The notes under the pieces are model-generated. The model saw nothing but the letters and a program-made list of their open reading frames with translations. It did not search any database and was not told the DNA's origin. From Actinomyces procaprae (GTDB lineage Bacteria > Actinomycetota > Actinomycetes > Actinomycetales > Actinomycetaceae), in NCBI RefSeq assembly GCF_004798665.1, contig NZ_CP039292.1, forward strand, positions 2,852,001-2,916,000: a stretch of 64,000 bases of DNA, in the 5' to 3' direction. Below are positions 51,752 through 60,928 of the stretch, in pieces. The position numbers and the translations under genes were made by a program. How positions within the stretch are numbered: position 1 is the first letter of the stretch; the number at the start of each line of letters is the position of its first letter.

Positions 51752-52626
51752 GCCAGTGCCTCCAGTTCTGCTAGTGCCTGCTCCACCTCGGCGTCGGTGG
51801 GCAGCTTGTGGTGCCAGGCGACGGCGTCGGACATGAAGGAGATCGGGTGTCCCTTGTGAGAGTGGGCGATGATGAAGGTGGGTTTGCCGGAGGCGGCTGG
51901 TACGGCGGCGAAGGCATCCAGCAGGGCGCCGATGTCGTGCGCGTCAACATCCACCACCTCCATACCGAAGGCGCGGGCCTTGTCATCCAGCGGAGTCAGA
52001 TCGTTGGTGTCTTCCGTGGTAGCGCCCTGCTGGAGGCGGTTGCGGTCGGCAACCACGCAGAGGTTCGCCAGGCCGCGCTGGGCGGCGAACATGAGTGCCT
52101 CCCAGTTGGAGCCCTCCTGCAGTTCGCCGTCACCGGTCAGGACGAATACACGGCGGGGAGAGCCGTCCAGCTGGGCGGCGATGGCCTGGCCGACGGCGAT
52201 CGGCAGACCGTGCCCCAGCGGCCCGGTGTTGGCCTCCACGGCATCCACGTACAGCCGGTTTGGGTGGCCGTTGAGTCGGGACTCGGGCTGCACGAAGGTC
52301 TCCAAATCGGCCACATCCAGCAGGCCGGCTGCGGCGAGCGTGGTGTACAGGGCGCAGGCCGCGTGCCCCTTGGAAAGGATCAGACGGTCGCGCTCGGGGT
52401 CGTGCAGGTTCTCCGGGGTCACATTCAGGATGTGGAGGTAAAGGGTTGCCAGTACGTCGGTGATGGAGAATTCACCGCCGAGGTGGCCCATGCGAGCATT
52501 CGCCACCAGCGTGAGGTCCTTGCGGCGGATGAGGCGCGCTCCCTCCTTGATGTGCGCGATCACCTCCTCCCGGCTCATGTCGGGCGTGGTGCGCCCGAGG
52601 ACGGGCAGTTCAACAGAAACTGTCAT
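51748..52626 (-). CDS. Transketolase N-terminal subunit (split transketolase)
   Basis: A 292-residue protein equivalent to the thiamine-diphosphate-binding N-terminal half. Motifs: RMGHLGGEFSITDVLATLYL, SKGHAACALYTTLAAAG, the cofactor-binding GDGELQEGSNWEALMFAAQRGLANL and DRNRLQ. TAGGAG lies 8 nt before the ATG. It pairs with the C-terminal subunit as one enzyme. Candidate activity: transfer of a two-carbon unit from apulose-4-phosphate to glyceraldehyde-3-phosphate, giving xylulose-5-phosphate and dihydroxyacetone phosphate (AptA-like, inferred). Confidence 0.9.
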   Translation of the reverse strand: MTVSVELPVLGRTTPDMSREEVIAHIKEGARLIRRKDLTLVANARMGHLGGEFSITDVLATLYLHILNVTPENLHDPERDRLILSKGHAACALYTTLAAAGLLDVADLETFVQPESRLNGHPNRLYVDAVEANTGPLGHGLPIAVGQAIAAQLDGSPRRVFVLTGDGELQEGSNWEALMFAAQRGLANLCVVADRNRLQQGATTEDTNDLTPLDDKARAFGMEVVDVDAHDIGALLDAFAAVPAASGKPTFIIAHSHKGHPISFMSDAVAWHHKLPTDAEVEQALAELEALA

Positions 52627-52674
52627 GGTTCTTTACTCCTAGAGCATTGGGCGTGATGGGGTCGGCCCGGAGCC

Positions 52675-53658
52675 TCAGGCCATGCAGGTCAACAGCGCGT
52701 CCTGCACGACCCGCTGCGCGGCGAGCGGATCCTGGCGGGCCTGGGCGTCGGCGAGGGCCGCCTCGTCGAGGTTGTCCAGGGCGCGGTGCAGGGCCTTGAG
52801 GAAGCGGATGGAGGTACGGGCGTTGTCCACCACGTCCTCCCGGAAGGGGAACTGGTCCAGCTGCCACACGCCCTCCCAGTTGTTCTTCTTCAGCGTGTGG
52901 AAGAACTCGAAGATCTCGGTGATGTGGACGGTGCCGACGACCATGTCGTCGTCCCAGCCGCGGTAGTTGTCGTTGACATCCATGCCCCACAGCAGGCCGT
53001 GGTCGATGAGCAGCTGGGCGGCCTCGGCCGGGGCCTCACCGCCGAACAGGGCGTGTCCGAAGTCGAGGAGCACGCCGACGTTGTCCACACCCATCTGCTG
53101 GATGCCGAGCACGGTCTTGGCCGCCGAAGACCAGAACATGTGGGTGCGGGGCTCACGGGGCTTGTACTCGATGACGAACTTCAGGTCGGGATTGGCCTTG
53201 GCCAGATCGCGCATGCCCTCCACGGCCAGGCGGCTGAGTTCCTTGTAGTCCACCTGGAAGGGATAGTCGAAGCCGTCCTGCCCGGGCCAGATCTTGACAT
53301 AGCGGGCGCCGAGTTCGCGCACGGCGTCGGCGGCGCCCTGCATGATCGCCATGGCTGAGGCCCGCTTGTCCGGGTCCGGGTTGGTGAAGGCGCCCATTTG
53401 GTGCTCACGCAGGTAGATGTCCGGGGTGACGCCGATGGCCCTCAGGCCGGTGCGCTCCAGGGCAGCCTTGACGTCGTCGAGGCTCACGCCGGCCGTGAAG
53501 GGGTAGTTCAGATCCACGTAGCTGATGTCGCCGACCTCGGCGGCCAGTTCGATCTGCTCGATGGTGGAGCGGGGGTCGCCGTAGCCGTCGGTGGCGTAAC
53601 GGTCCACGTAGGTGGCGAAGTTCCACAGGCCTGCGCCGAAAACGGGGGTGTCAGACAT
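52675..53658 (-). CDS. TIM-barrel sugar isomerase (candidate D-apiose isomerase)
   Basis: A 327-residue xylose-isomerase-like TIM barrel. The ATG at 53658 begins [14 protein letters not shown]. Putative metal ligands are Glu164 in VIEYKPREP, Asp199 and His202 in [10 protein letters not shown], and Asp227 in WGMDVND. This arrangement resembles rhamnose-isomerase-type and other divalent-metal ketol isomerases rather than true xylose isomerase. It lies between the kinase and the transketolase genes. In the characterised D-apiose isomerase pathway, such a protein makes D-apulose. L-rhamnulose- or erythrulose-type substrates are alternatives. Confidence 0.82.
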   Translation of the reverse strand: MSDTPVFGAGLWNFATYVDRYATDGYGDPRSTIEQIELAAEVGDISYVDLNYPFTAGVSLDDVKAALERTGLRAIGVTPDIYLREHQMGAFTNPDPDKRASAMAIMQGAADAVRELGARYVKIWPGQDGFDYPFQVDYKELSRLAVEGMRDLAKANPDLKFVIEYKPREPRTHMFWSSAAKTVLGIQQMGVDNVGVLLDFGHALFGGEAPAEAAQLLIDHGLLWGMDVNDNYRGWDDDMVVGTVHITEIFEFFHTLKKNNWEGVWQLDQFPFREDVVDNARTSIRFLKALHRALDNLDEAALADAQARQDPLAAQRVVQDALLTCMA

Positions 53659-53738
53659 TGTTTGTTCAACTCCAGTCGTTGTTGTGTCGGTGTATCGGTG
53701 TTGGTGATCTTGTCGGATGGTTGGTTGATGACCGCCGG

Positions 53739-55208
53739 TCAGGCGGGCACGGCCCGGGAGCGAGCCAGCGCGTCGCGCCATTGTGAGCGTGCGGCCGCGC
53801 GGGCACCGTCCTCGAAGGCCGGGCGGTAGCGACTGCCCTCCTGCTGCGCGACCGCCGGCAGCTCCCAACCCAGTCGGGTGAAGCCCATGAGGGCGGCACC
53901 CAGGGCGGAGACCTCCGCATTGGCGGCCACGACCACGTCGCGGCCGAGCAGGTCCGCCTGGCACTGCATGAGCAGGCGGGAGGCGGTGGCGCCGCCGTCG
54001 GCGTGGAGAACCTGCAGGTCGGAGGTGTCCAGGGCGTCCACGACGTCGGCGATCTGATGGGCGACGGCCTCAAGGGCGGCGCGTGCGACGTGGCCACGGC
54101 TCGTGCCGGCGGTGAGCCCGGAGATGACGCCAACGGCCTGGCGGTCCCACCAAGGAGCCCCCAGTCCGGTAAAGGCGGGCACCAGACTGACGCCGCCGGA
54201 GTCGGGCACGGTGGCGGCCAACTCATCCAACTCGCGGCCGGGGTTCACGCCCAGCAGGCGGGCGGTCCAGTCCATGGCGGTGCCGGAGGCGACGATGTTG
54301 CCCTCGTGCCCGTACATGGGGGCGTCGGTGAGCCAGGCCAAGGTGGTGGACACCCCGGTGCGGACGGAGCGGTCCGTACCGGAGGGAATCATCACCGATG
54401 AGCCCGTGCCATAGGTGGCCTTGCCCTCGGCGGTGTTGCGGCAGCCATGGCCGAACAGGGCGGCATGGGAGTCCCCGAGCACACCCACGATCGGCACGCC
54501 GTCGGGCAGGAAGTCCAGCCCGGCAGTGACGCCGAAATCGGCGTTGGAGGCGACGACGTCGGGCAGCGCGGCACGATCGACGCCGAACAGCTCGCACATG
54601 GCGGGCGACCAGTCGAGCGCGGCGAGGTCCAACAGAAGCGTCCGGGAGGCGTTGCCGGCCTCAATGACGTAGGCGGACTGACCCGTCAGGCGGCTTACCA
54701 GCCATGCATCCACGGTGCCGATGCGCACCGGCCCCGAACCGACCTGATCAAGCAGGTAGCGCATCTTGGGCGCCGAGAACATGGGATCCAGGCTCAGGCC
54801 GGTGGTGGAGGCGACGGCGAATTCACGCTCCGGGGAACGCAACCAGTCGCAGAACTCGGCGGTGCGAGAGTCCTGCCAACCGAGCATCGGGGCCAACGCC
54901 CGGCCGGTGCCGCCATCCCAGGCGACCACGGACTCACGCTGGTTGGAGATGGTGATGCCGGCCGGCGTACCCACGACCCCGGCCAGGCACTCCCGGATGG
55001 CGGCGCACTGGGCGGCCCATACGGCGTCCGCATCCTGCTCCACCCAGCCGGGGCGTGGGTAGGACACGGCGACCGGAGCCGAGCCGGAGGACAGGATTGA
55101 GCCGTCTGGGGCGATGGCGAAGGCCTTGGCGTTGGTAGTGCCCTCGTCGAGGGCGAGGACGTAGGGACCTGCCGTTCCCCCGGGCGCATGTCGAGCCGCA
55201 TCGCTCAT
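53739..55208 (-). CDS. FGGY-family carbohydrate kinase
   Basis: A 489-residue sugar kinase. AAAGGAGG precedes the ATG at 55208. The N-terminal phosphate-binding loop is [15 protein letters not shown]. Further family motifs are [35 protein letters not shown] and the C-terminal [26 protein letters not shown]. The FGGY group covers glycerol, xylulose, ribulose, fuculose and apulose kinases. The operon context favours phosphorylation of the ketose made by the isomerase (apulose kinase in the known pathway). It could also serve as the missing L-ribulokinase. Confidence 0.9.
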   Translation of the reverse strand: MSDAARHAPGGTAGPYVLALDEGTTNAKAFAIAPDGSILSSGSAPVAVSYPRPGWVEQDADAVWAAQCAAIRECLAGVVGTPAGITISNQRESVVAWDGGTGRALAPMLGWQDSRTAEFCDWLRSPEREFAVASTTGLSLDPMFSAPKMRYLLDQVGSGPVRIGTVDAWLVSRLTGQSAYVIEAGNASRTLLLDLAALDWSPAMCELFGVDRAALPDVVASNADFGVTAGLDFLPDGVPIVGVLGDSHAALFGHGCRNTAEGKATYGTGSSVMIPSGTDRSVRTGVSTTLAWLTDAPMYGHEGNIVASGTAMDWTARLLGVNPGRELDELAATVPDSGGVSLVPAFTGLGAPWWDRQAVGVISGLTAGTSRGHVARAALEAVAHQIADVVDALDTSDLQVLHADGGATASRLLMQCQADLLGRDVVVAANAEVSALGAALMGFTRLGWELPAVAQQEGSRYRPAFEDGARAAARSQWRDALARSRAVPA

Positions 55209-55314
55209 GCAGCGCCTCCTTTCCTGCGTGCCGAGCGCGGCCAGCGCTTGGCATTTTTATTCCTCGTTGAATCTAGATGTGAGCCTAGCAGGTGCCGTCG
55301 TGGTTGGGAAGCCC

Positions 55315-55337
55315 CGGGCCGAGGCCGATTCGGCCCG
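55315..55337 (-). terminator. Intra-operon hairpin between binding-protein and kinase genes
   Basis: CGGGCCGA (55315-55322) pairs perfectly with TCGGCCCG (55330-55337) across a 7-nt loop in the 164-nt gap. No U-run follows. It probably keeps binding-protein mRNA more abundant than the downstream metabolic genes. Confidence 0.55.
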
Positions 55338-55372
55338 AGACCTCCCCTGACCGCGGCGCGAGCTACCGACAC

Positions 55373-56377
55373 TCACTCCTCTTCAAGTTCGAAGAGCGTG
55401 TAGCGATCAGCGTTCGACCCGTCGATCAGGATGCAGTCCACGAGCTGCTTCTCCTTCTTCCCGGTCTCGCCGTTCTTAATGAAAGCGTCCGCCTGCTCCA
55501 CGGCCATCTCGGAGATGTGCACGGCCGGCTGCATACCGGTGGCGAGCATCGTGCCCTCCTTGATCGCCTTGACAGCATCCGGAGAGCCGTCGAAGCCGAT
55601 CACCAGGATGTCGTCGGTCTTACCGGCCTGCTGCACCGCGGCGACGGCGCCCACCGCCATGGTGTCGTTGCCGCAGATGATCGCCTGGACGTCGGCGTCG
55701 CGCTGGAGCAGCGTCTCGACCTTCTGATAACCGAGCTGCTGGTCCCAGTTGGCCGTCTCGGTACCGACCAGTTCCATGTCCGGATATTGGTCGAGCACGG
55801 AATGGAAGGCCGTGGACCTGACCTGGGCGTTGGTGTCCGTCTCCCGCCCGAAGAGCTCGTAGTAGCGGCCCGCCCCCTGGAGGGTGTCCGCGAGCTTCTC
55901 CGCAACGAGCGCTGCACCCTGGGAGTTGTTGGCCACGATCTGTGCGGCGGCAAGGCCGGAGGTATTGATCTCCCGGTCGATCAAGAAGACCGGGATGCCC
56001 GCCTCAACGGCCTTGCGGACCGCACCCTCGGTGGAGTCGGCGCCCGCGTTGTCCACGATGATCGCCGCGGCATTCCGGGAGATCGCGGAGTCGAACAGCT
56101 CGGACTGCTTGTTTACGTCGTCGTCGTGGGAAAAGGCGTCGGCGGTGTAGCCGAGCTTCCGAGCGGCGGCAACGGCCGCCTCGGCCTCCGTTTTGAAGAA
56201 CGGATTGTCATGCGAAGGCGTGATGACCGCGAAGTAGTTGGAGTCACCGCCCGCGGAACAGGCGGCCAGGCCGGGCAGGAGGGAGATCGTGAGCGCTCCG
56301 AATGCGCCTGCGCGCAATACGGTGCGGCGAGGGATCGGGCTCATGGATGAGCTGATGGAGGTGATGGTAGATGTCAT
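55373..56377 (-). CDS. Sugar-binding lipoprotein, RbsB type
   Basis: A 334-residue CUT2 binding protein with a signal containing PIPRRTVLRAGAFG and the lipobox GLAAC. The mature start YFAVITPSHDNPFFKTEAEAA is close to the ribose-binding protein class. NQLGYQKVETLLQRDADVQAIICGNDTMAVGAV-like text (QLGYQKVETLL) is typical. The ribosome site before the ATG at 56377 is weak. It is the fourth gene of the operon, after the permease. The cargo is inferred to be the pathway substrate (apiose, ribose or another pentose). Confidence 0.9.
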   Translation of the reverse strand: MTSTITSISSSMSPIPRRTVLRAGAFGALTISLLPGLAACSAGGDSNYFAVITPSHDNPFFKTEAEAAVAAARKLGYTADAFSHDDDVNKQSELFDSAISRNAAAIIVDNAGADSTEGAVRKAVEAGIPVFLIDREINTSGLAAAQIVANNSQGAALVAEKLADTLQGAGRYYELFGRETDTNAQVRSTAFHSVLDQYPDMELVGTETANWDQQLGYQKVETLLQRDADVQAIICGNDTMAVGAVAAVQQAGKTDDILVIGFDGSPDAVKAIKEGTMLATGMQPAVHISEMAVEQADAFIKNGETGKKEKQLVDCILIDGSNADRYTLFELEEE

Positions 56378-56421
56378 GATGGGTTCCGCTTCTTCTCTGC
56401 TTGTTTCACAGTTCGACGGGA

Positions 56422-57543
56422 TCAGGCGGAGGCGTCGCCGGGACTGACCTCGGCCCGCTGAATGCGGGCGGCCTCCCGTTTGACTTCTTGTGCGGCCTGG
56501 GCGGCGGCACGAGAACGCTCGAGGCGCTGCTGCCCCTGGTCGAGCATCACGGCCAGGACGATGACCAGGCCCTTGAGGAAGGTCTGCCAGAACGAGGACA
56601 CGCCCACGAGGACCAGGCCGTCGTTCAGGAAGCCGATGACGAAGGCGCCGATGAGGGCGCCCTTGACGTCCCCTCGCCCGCCCGCAAGCGAGGCCCCGCC
56701 GATGACGACGGCGGCGATCGCGTTCATCTCATAGGTCTCACCGGCAGCCGGTGCGGCAGCGGTGAGTTCGGAGGCGATGATGAGTCCGGCCAGAGCGGCC
56801 ATGCAGCCGGAGACCATATACACCCGCATCTTGACGCGCTTGACGGGCACACCGGAGAGCTCGGCGGCACGCTCATTGCCGCCCACGGCGTAGAGCCAGC
56901 GGCCGAAGGGGGCGCGGGCGACCACCAGGGCGACGACGATCGCGAAGATGATCATCAGCCAGACACTGGTGGGCAACCCGAGCGGCCGGGACACCCCCAG
57001 GAAGGAGAATCCCGTGTTGCCGAAGGCCTCCTCGCCCGCCAGGTCCGGGTAGGTGGCTCCCTTGGAGATGAGCAGCGCCGCGCCGCGCGCCATATACATG
57101 GTGCCCAGGGTGGCGATGAAGGGGGCAACGCTGAATCTTGTGATCAGCAGCCCGTTGATCGCACCGACGAAGGTGCCCACCACCAAGGCGACAATGACGA
57201 CCACCAGCACCGACGGGTAGGCGTTGATGTCAAAGACCGACAGGTGCATGCCCTTGAGCATGACGCCGGCGATAACGCCGGACAGGCCGACGATCGATCC
57301 GATGGACAGGTCGATGCCGCCGGTGAGGATGACCAGCAGCATGCCCAGGCTGAGCAGCGCGTTGTAGGCCACGTGCTTGGTCATGGTCACCAGGTTGGTG
57401 GTTGTCAGGAAGGAGTCGGACAGCGAGGCGAAGATGACGATCAGCACAAGCAGGGCGATGAAGGCGCGCTGCGCCATCAGAAACTCGCCGATGCTCCGAT
57501 TGCCTATGCGCAGGCCGGACTTGTGGGTGGATGCGGGTGTCAT
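56422..57543 (-). CDS. Sugar ABC transporter permease, RbsC type
   Basis: A 373-residue CUT2 permease. Hallmarks are LVILTGGIDLSIGSIVGLSGVIAGV and AVVIGGASLAGGRGDVKGALIGAF. It overlaps the ATPase gene by 4 nt (ATGA). The C-terminal extension of about 30 residues is basic and Ala/Gln-rich (RLERSRAAAQAAQEVKREAAR), longer than in RbsC. It forms the channel for the binding protein encoded next. Confidence 0.93.
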   Translation of the reverse strand: MTPASTHKSGLRIGNRSIGEFLMAQRAFIALLVLIVIFASLSDSFLTTTNLVTMTKHVAYNALLSLGMLLVILTGGIDLSIGSIVGLSGVIAGVMLKGMHLSVFDINAYPSVLVVVIVALVVGTFVGAINGLLITRFSVAPFIATLGTMYMARGAALLISKGATYPDLAGEEAFGNTGFSFLGVSRPLGLPTSVWLMIIFAIVVALVVARAPFGRWLYAVGGNERAAELSGVPVKRVKMRVYMVSGCMAALAGLIIASELTAAAPAAGETYEMNAIAAVVIGGASLAGGRGDVKGALIGAFVIGFLNDGLVLVGVSSFWQTFLKGLVIVLAVMLDQGQQRLERSRAAAQAAQEVKREAARIQRAEVSPGDASA

Positions 57544-59135
57544 GCTTGGTCCTCGTCCTTCGTGTCACTCGTCGCGGCGTTGTCTGCGCTCGCGGCTTCG
57601 TCGTCGGTAGCTGTGATCTGTTCGCCGGTCGCGGCCATGACCTGGTCGCGGGTGGTGGTGCGCGGGTCGAAGTCGGCCACTATGCGTCCGCGGGCCATGA
57701 CGATCAGGCGGGTGGAGGCGCCCAGCGCCTCGGACAGTTCGGAGGTGGCGAACAGGACGCCGACCTTGGTTCCCGCCACCTCGGCCATGGTGGAGAAGAT
57801 GTCCGACTTGGCGCCGATGTCAATTCCGCGGGTGGGCTCGTCCATGAGCAGCATGCGGGGTGCAGTCATCAGCGCCTTGGCGATGACGACCTTCTGCTGG
57901 TTGCCCCCGGAAAGGGAGGTGATCCCGATGCCTGGGGACTCGGTCTTAATGCGGACGGCCTCGATGCCGTGATTGATCTCCTTGTCCTCCTGCTTGCGCT
58001 TGACCTGCCCATTACGGGTGAGGATGCGCAACGCCGCCAGGCTCATGTTGCGGCCTACGCTCATGAGTTGGACGATGCCGTCGGCCTGCCGGTCCTCCGG
58101 GGACAGGACGAGTCCGGCGTCGATCCGCTCGCCGATTGGAGCATGGGATATGTCCTGCCCATCGAGCAGGATCCGGCCGGATGCGGCGGTATGCCGTCCC
58201 GCGAGCGTCTCCAACAGTTCGGTGCGCCCGGCACCCATGAGCCCATAAATGGCAACGATCTCCCCCTCACGCACCGTGAGCGAGAGGTTGTCAACCGCGA
58301 TGCGCGACGGGTTCGCGGGATCCGGTACCACCAGGTCCTCTATCTCCAGGATCGGTTCGCCGGGAGTAGCGGTGATCGCCGTGAACAGATCGGATTGATC
58401 CCGTCCCGCCATGGTCTTCACGATCCAGGGCAGGTCCACGTCCGCCATGGGCGCCGTGGCCACGTGCCGGCCGTCGCGCAGGATGACCGCGGTGTCCGCG
58501 ATCTCGAGGCACTCGTCCATGTGGTGAGAGATGTAGACGATGGCGACGCCGTCCGCGGTCAGTTCGCGAATGATGCGGAAGAGCACCTTCACTTCCGTGG
58601 CCGAGAGCGCCGATGTGGGCTCGTCCATGATGAGCACGCGCGCCCCCTCGACGAGGGTGCGGGCGATCTCGACGAGCTGCTGCTGCCCCAGCCGCAGGTC
58701 GCCCACGAGGGCGTTGGGGTCGATCGGCTCTTCCAGGCGTGCGAGCGCCGCGGCGGCCTGCTCCCGCTGCCGAGAGCGCGAGATGCCTGTAGGTGAGGCA
58801 ATCTCACGGCCGAGGAAGATGTTGTCAACCACCGAAAGATTGGGACAGAGGTTGAGCTCCTGATGGACGATGGCGACTCCGTGCGCAACGGCATCGGTGG
58901 TGTCGGTGAAGGTGATGGGCTCGCCGTCGAGCTCGATCGTGCCGGAGGTCGGCGGCTGCACTCCGGAGAGGATCTTCATCAGGGTGGACTTGCCGGCCCC
59001 GTTCTCTCCGATGAGGGCCACTACCTCACCCCGGTGAATCTCGAAGTCGACGCCGCGCAAGGCGTGAGTCGCCCCGAAGGCCTTGGTGATGTCGCGGCCG
59101 GCGAGGACGACGGGGGCCTTCTCGCTTACGGTCAT
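57540..59135 (-). CDS. Sugar ABC transporter ATPase, RbsA type
   Basis: A 531-residue double ATPase of the CUT2 class. The first domain has GENGAGKST, LRLGQQQLVEIARTL and VLIMDEPTSAL. The second has GLMGAGRTE, SLSGGNQQKVVIAKAL and LLMDEPTRGID. An acidic, Asp/Ala-rich tail of about 25 residues follows the second domain. It overlaps both neighbours by 4 nt, so the DUF2291, ATPase and permease genes are tightly coupled. Confidence 0.94.
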   Translation of the reverse strand: MTVSEKAPVVLAGRDITKAFGATHALRGVDFEIHRGEVVALIGENGAGKSTLMKILSGVQPPTSGTIELDGEPITFTDTTDAVAHGVAIVHQELNLCPNLSVVDNIFLGREIASPTGISRSRQREQAAAALARLEEPIDPNALVGDLRLGQQQLVEIARTLVEGARVLIMDEPTSALSATEVKVLFRIIRELTADGVAIVYISHHMDECLEIADTAVILRDGRHVATAPMADVDLPWIVKTMAGRDQSDLFTAITATPGEPILEIEDLVVPDPANPSRIAVDNLSLTVREGEIVAIYGLMGAGRTELLETLAGRHTAASGRILLDGQDISHAPIGERIDAGLVLSPEDRQADGIVQLMSVGRNMSLAALRILTRNGQVKRKQEDKEINHGIEAVRIKTESPGIGITSLSGGNQQKVVIAKALMTAPRMLLMDEPTRGIDIGAKSDIFSTMAEVAGTKVGVLFATSELSEALGASTRLIVMARGRIVADFDPRTTTRDQVMAATGEQITATDDEAASADNAATSDTKDEDQA

Positions 59136-59785
59136 GACGCCACCTCAATAGAGATTGGGGTGATCACGACGTGCGCCGGGTCTGAGTACGCAAAGGCACC
59201 CACGACGGTGATCTTCTGGCCGATCATGGAGCCCAGGTCGTTCTCGGCGAGCACTCCGGTCTTGAGGGGATCGTTGAGGGACAGCCCCACCTGGGCGTAG
59301 TCGATCTGGTTCTCGAACATGTCGAAGGTGACCTCACCGGTGACGTCTCGCAGAGCCGTGCCCATCACGGCGGGCCCCGTCTGGACGGATACGGTGACGC
59401 CGGAGGGAACGCCGTCGACCGCAAGATTGACCTGACCGAAGCCGCCCTCCTCCACGGTGCCGGTGGTGGTCACAGCGAAGGTGTACGCGGCCTCACCGTC
59501 ACGGTGGCCGAGCTCCTCGCTGGCGCCCTCCTCGTCCTCCTGGAGATCTTCGAGCAGCCCCGCCAGGTCGGTGGCGTTGTCATTGACGTACGCAATGGTG
59601 GAGTCGTAGTGCTCGTTGGCGTATGCGACGGGATCCGTCGATCCGGCTGTGAGCACGGCTTCCGCCTCCTTCGGGGTCATGAAGGTGGTGCCGAGGAAGC
59701 AGATGGCGAGTATCACCACCGCTCCGACGACCTTGAAGATGACACCCCAGGGGCGCCCGCGTCGTGTCTTGTTAGTTCGTGCCAC
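59132..59785 (-). CDS. DUF2291-family transporter-associated protein
   Basis: A 217-residue protein with an N-terminal membrane anchor (about residues 15-36, VIFKVVGAVVILAICFLGTTF) and an outside domain. The text VQTGPAVMGTALRDVTGEVTFDMFENQIDYAQVGLSLND fits DUF2291, a family found in operons with RbsABC-type transporters; its function is unknown. The start is a GTG at 59785 with GAGGAGG 9 nt before it. It is the first gene of the long operon. Confidence 0.85.
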   Translation of the reverse strand: MARTNKTRRGRPWGVIFKVVGAVVILAICFLGTTFMTPKEAEAVLTAGSTDPVAYANEHYDSTIAYVNDNATDLAGLLEDLQEDEEGASEELGHRDGEAAYTFAVTTTGTVEEGGFGQVNLAVDGVPSGVTVSVQTGPAVMGTALRDVTGEVTFDMFENQIDYAQVGLSLNDPLKTGVLAENDLGSMIGQKITVVGAFAYSDPAHVVITPISIEVAS

Positions 59786-59843
59786 CGCTTGAGCCTCCTC
59801 GCTCTGTCGTGGCGGATTCGGGACGATCCGCCTGCGTTGACAT

Positions 59844-59899
59844 ATTCATTCGTCCATGAATGACAGCTCTAGTGTCACCCACGGTCTCGTTCCTGTCAA
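59844..59899 (-). promoter_or_regulatory. Promoter/operator region of the long isomerase-kinase-transketolase operon
   Basis: A TTGACA hexamer (59899-59894, minus strand) lies upstream, with GACACT about 17 bp further as a possible -10. Downstream, ATTCAT-6 nt-ATGAAT (59844-59861) is an inverted repeat with 6-bp arms that may bind the SorC regulator. It lies 59 bp before the GTG start. Confidence 0.45.
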
Positions 59900-59932
59900 C
59901 TTCATAACGGCTGGGGACACGAGCGCAGAAAC

Positions 59933-59969
59933 AGCTCGGGGCCGGCCGACGTCCGGCGGGCCCCGAGCT
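59933..59969 (-). terminator. Strong hairpin after the ribokinase gene
   Basis: A perfect 11-bp stem, AGCTCGGGGCC (59933-59943) with GGCCCCGAGCT (59959-59969), has a GC-rich loop. It lies 28 nt after the ribokinase stop codon and separates the fucU-like/ribokinase pair from the long operon. Confidence 0.75.
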
Positions 59970-59996
59970 TCTGTGGCGCACTCACGCCGCTGCGGT

Positions 59997-60914
59997 TCAG
60001 ATCCTGATGGGTTCGATGGCACCGTAGGAGGCAGCCGCGCCTGCGGATAGCACCGCCGCCGAGCCCGCCCGCATGGCCTCCGCCACGGCCCGTTCAAAGT
60101 CCAGCCCGAGTGTCAGGGCAGCCGCCAGCGCTCCGACGGAGGCATCCCCCGCACCGGTGGTGTCGACCACCGGACCCGCGGAGATCGCGTCAACGTGTGC
60201 GCCCTGTGGACCACCGGCAACCGCGGCGTCGTACCAGACGGCGCCGGCGCCCCCGAGCGTAATCAGCACGCGACGCGGACCCCGCTCGGTCAGCTGGGCG
60301 GCGGCGTCAAGCGCCTCCGCTGCGCCACGCGGGGCGGGACGGCCGAGAACCAGACCGGCCTCGGTCTCATTGACCACGAGGATGTCCACTGCGGCGAGAT
60401 CCTCCGCGGCGATGCCGTAGACCGGCGCGAGGTTGAGAATCGTCGTCGCCCCGGCCCCGCGAGCGGAGGCGATGGCGGCCGCATTGGCGGCGGCCGGAAT
60501 CTCACCCTGGAGGACGACGACGTCTCCTGCTTGCAGAGCTGCGGCGTCGACCTGCTCGGAAGTCACCCGGCCGTTTGCACCCGCGTCAATGACAATCGTG
60601 TTCTCCCCGGTGGCGGACACGGTGATGAAGGCGGAGCCGGTGGTCCCCTCGTCTACCAGCAGGCCGCTCACATCGACACCATGACCGGCGAGTTCCTCAC
60701 GCAGCGCTGGGCCGGCGGCGTCAGAGCCGACGCGTCCGACGAAGCGGACGCGGGCGCCGGCGTGGGCTGCCGCGGCGGCCTGGTTGGCGCCCTTACCGCC
60801 GAGCCGATAGCTGAGCGAACGGCTGTAAAGGGTCTCCCCCGGTTCGGGGAAGCGGTCAACGGTGACCGTGACGTCCTGGTTGATGGAGCCGATTACAACT
60901 ACATGCGCGGACAT
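59997..60914 (-). CDS. rbsK: Ribokinase (PfkB family)
   Basis: A 305-residue PfkB-type kinase that phosphorylates ribose or a related sugar. AAGGAGGG precedes the ATG at 60914. The N-terminal GSINQDVTVTVDRFPEPGETL and YRLGGKGANQAAAAAHAG are ribokinase-like; the C-terminal DTTGAGDASVGALAAAL holds the anion hole and catalytic Asp. Substitution of the usual DTTGAGDTF by DTTGAGDAS is mild. It follows the mutarotase gene by 14 nt. It could serve ribose imported by the Rbs-like transporter or be an accessory step of the neighbouring pathway. Confidence 0.9.
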   Translation of the reverse strand: MSAHVVVIGSINQDVTVTVDRFPEPGETLYSRSLSYRLGGKGANQAAAAAHAGARVRFVGRVGSDAAGPALREELAGHGVDVSGLLVDEGTTGSAFITVSATGENTIVIDAGANGRVTSEQVDAAALQAGDVVVLQGEIPAAANAAAIASARGAGATTILNLAPVYGIAAEDLAAVDILVVNETEAGLVLGRPAPRGAAEALDAAAQLTERGPRRVLITLGGAGAVWYDAAVAGGPQGAHVDAISAGPVVDTTGAGDASVGALAAALTLGLDFERAVAEAMRAGSAAVLSAGAAASYGAIEPIRI

Positions 60915-60928
60915 ATGGTCCCTCCTTG

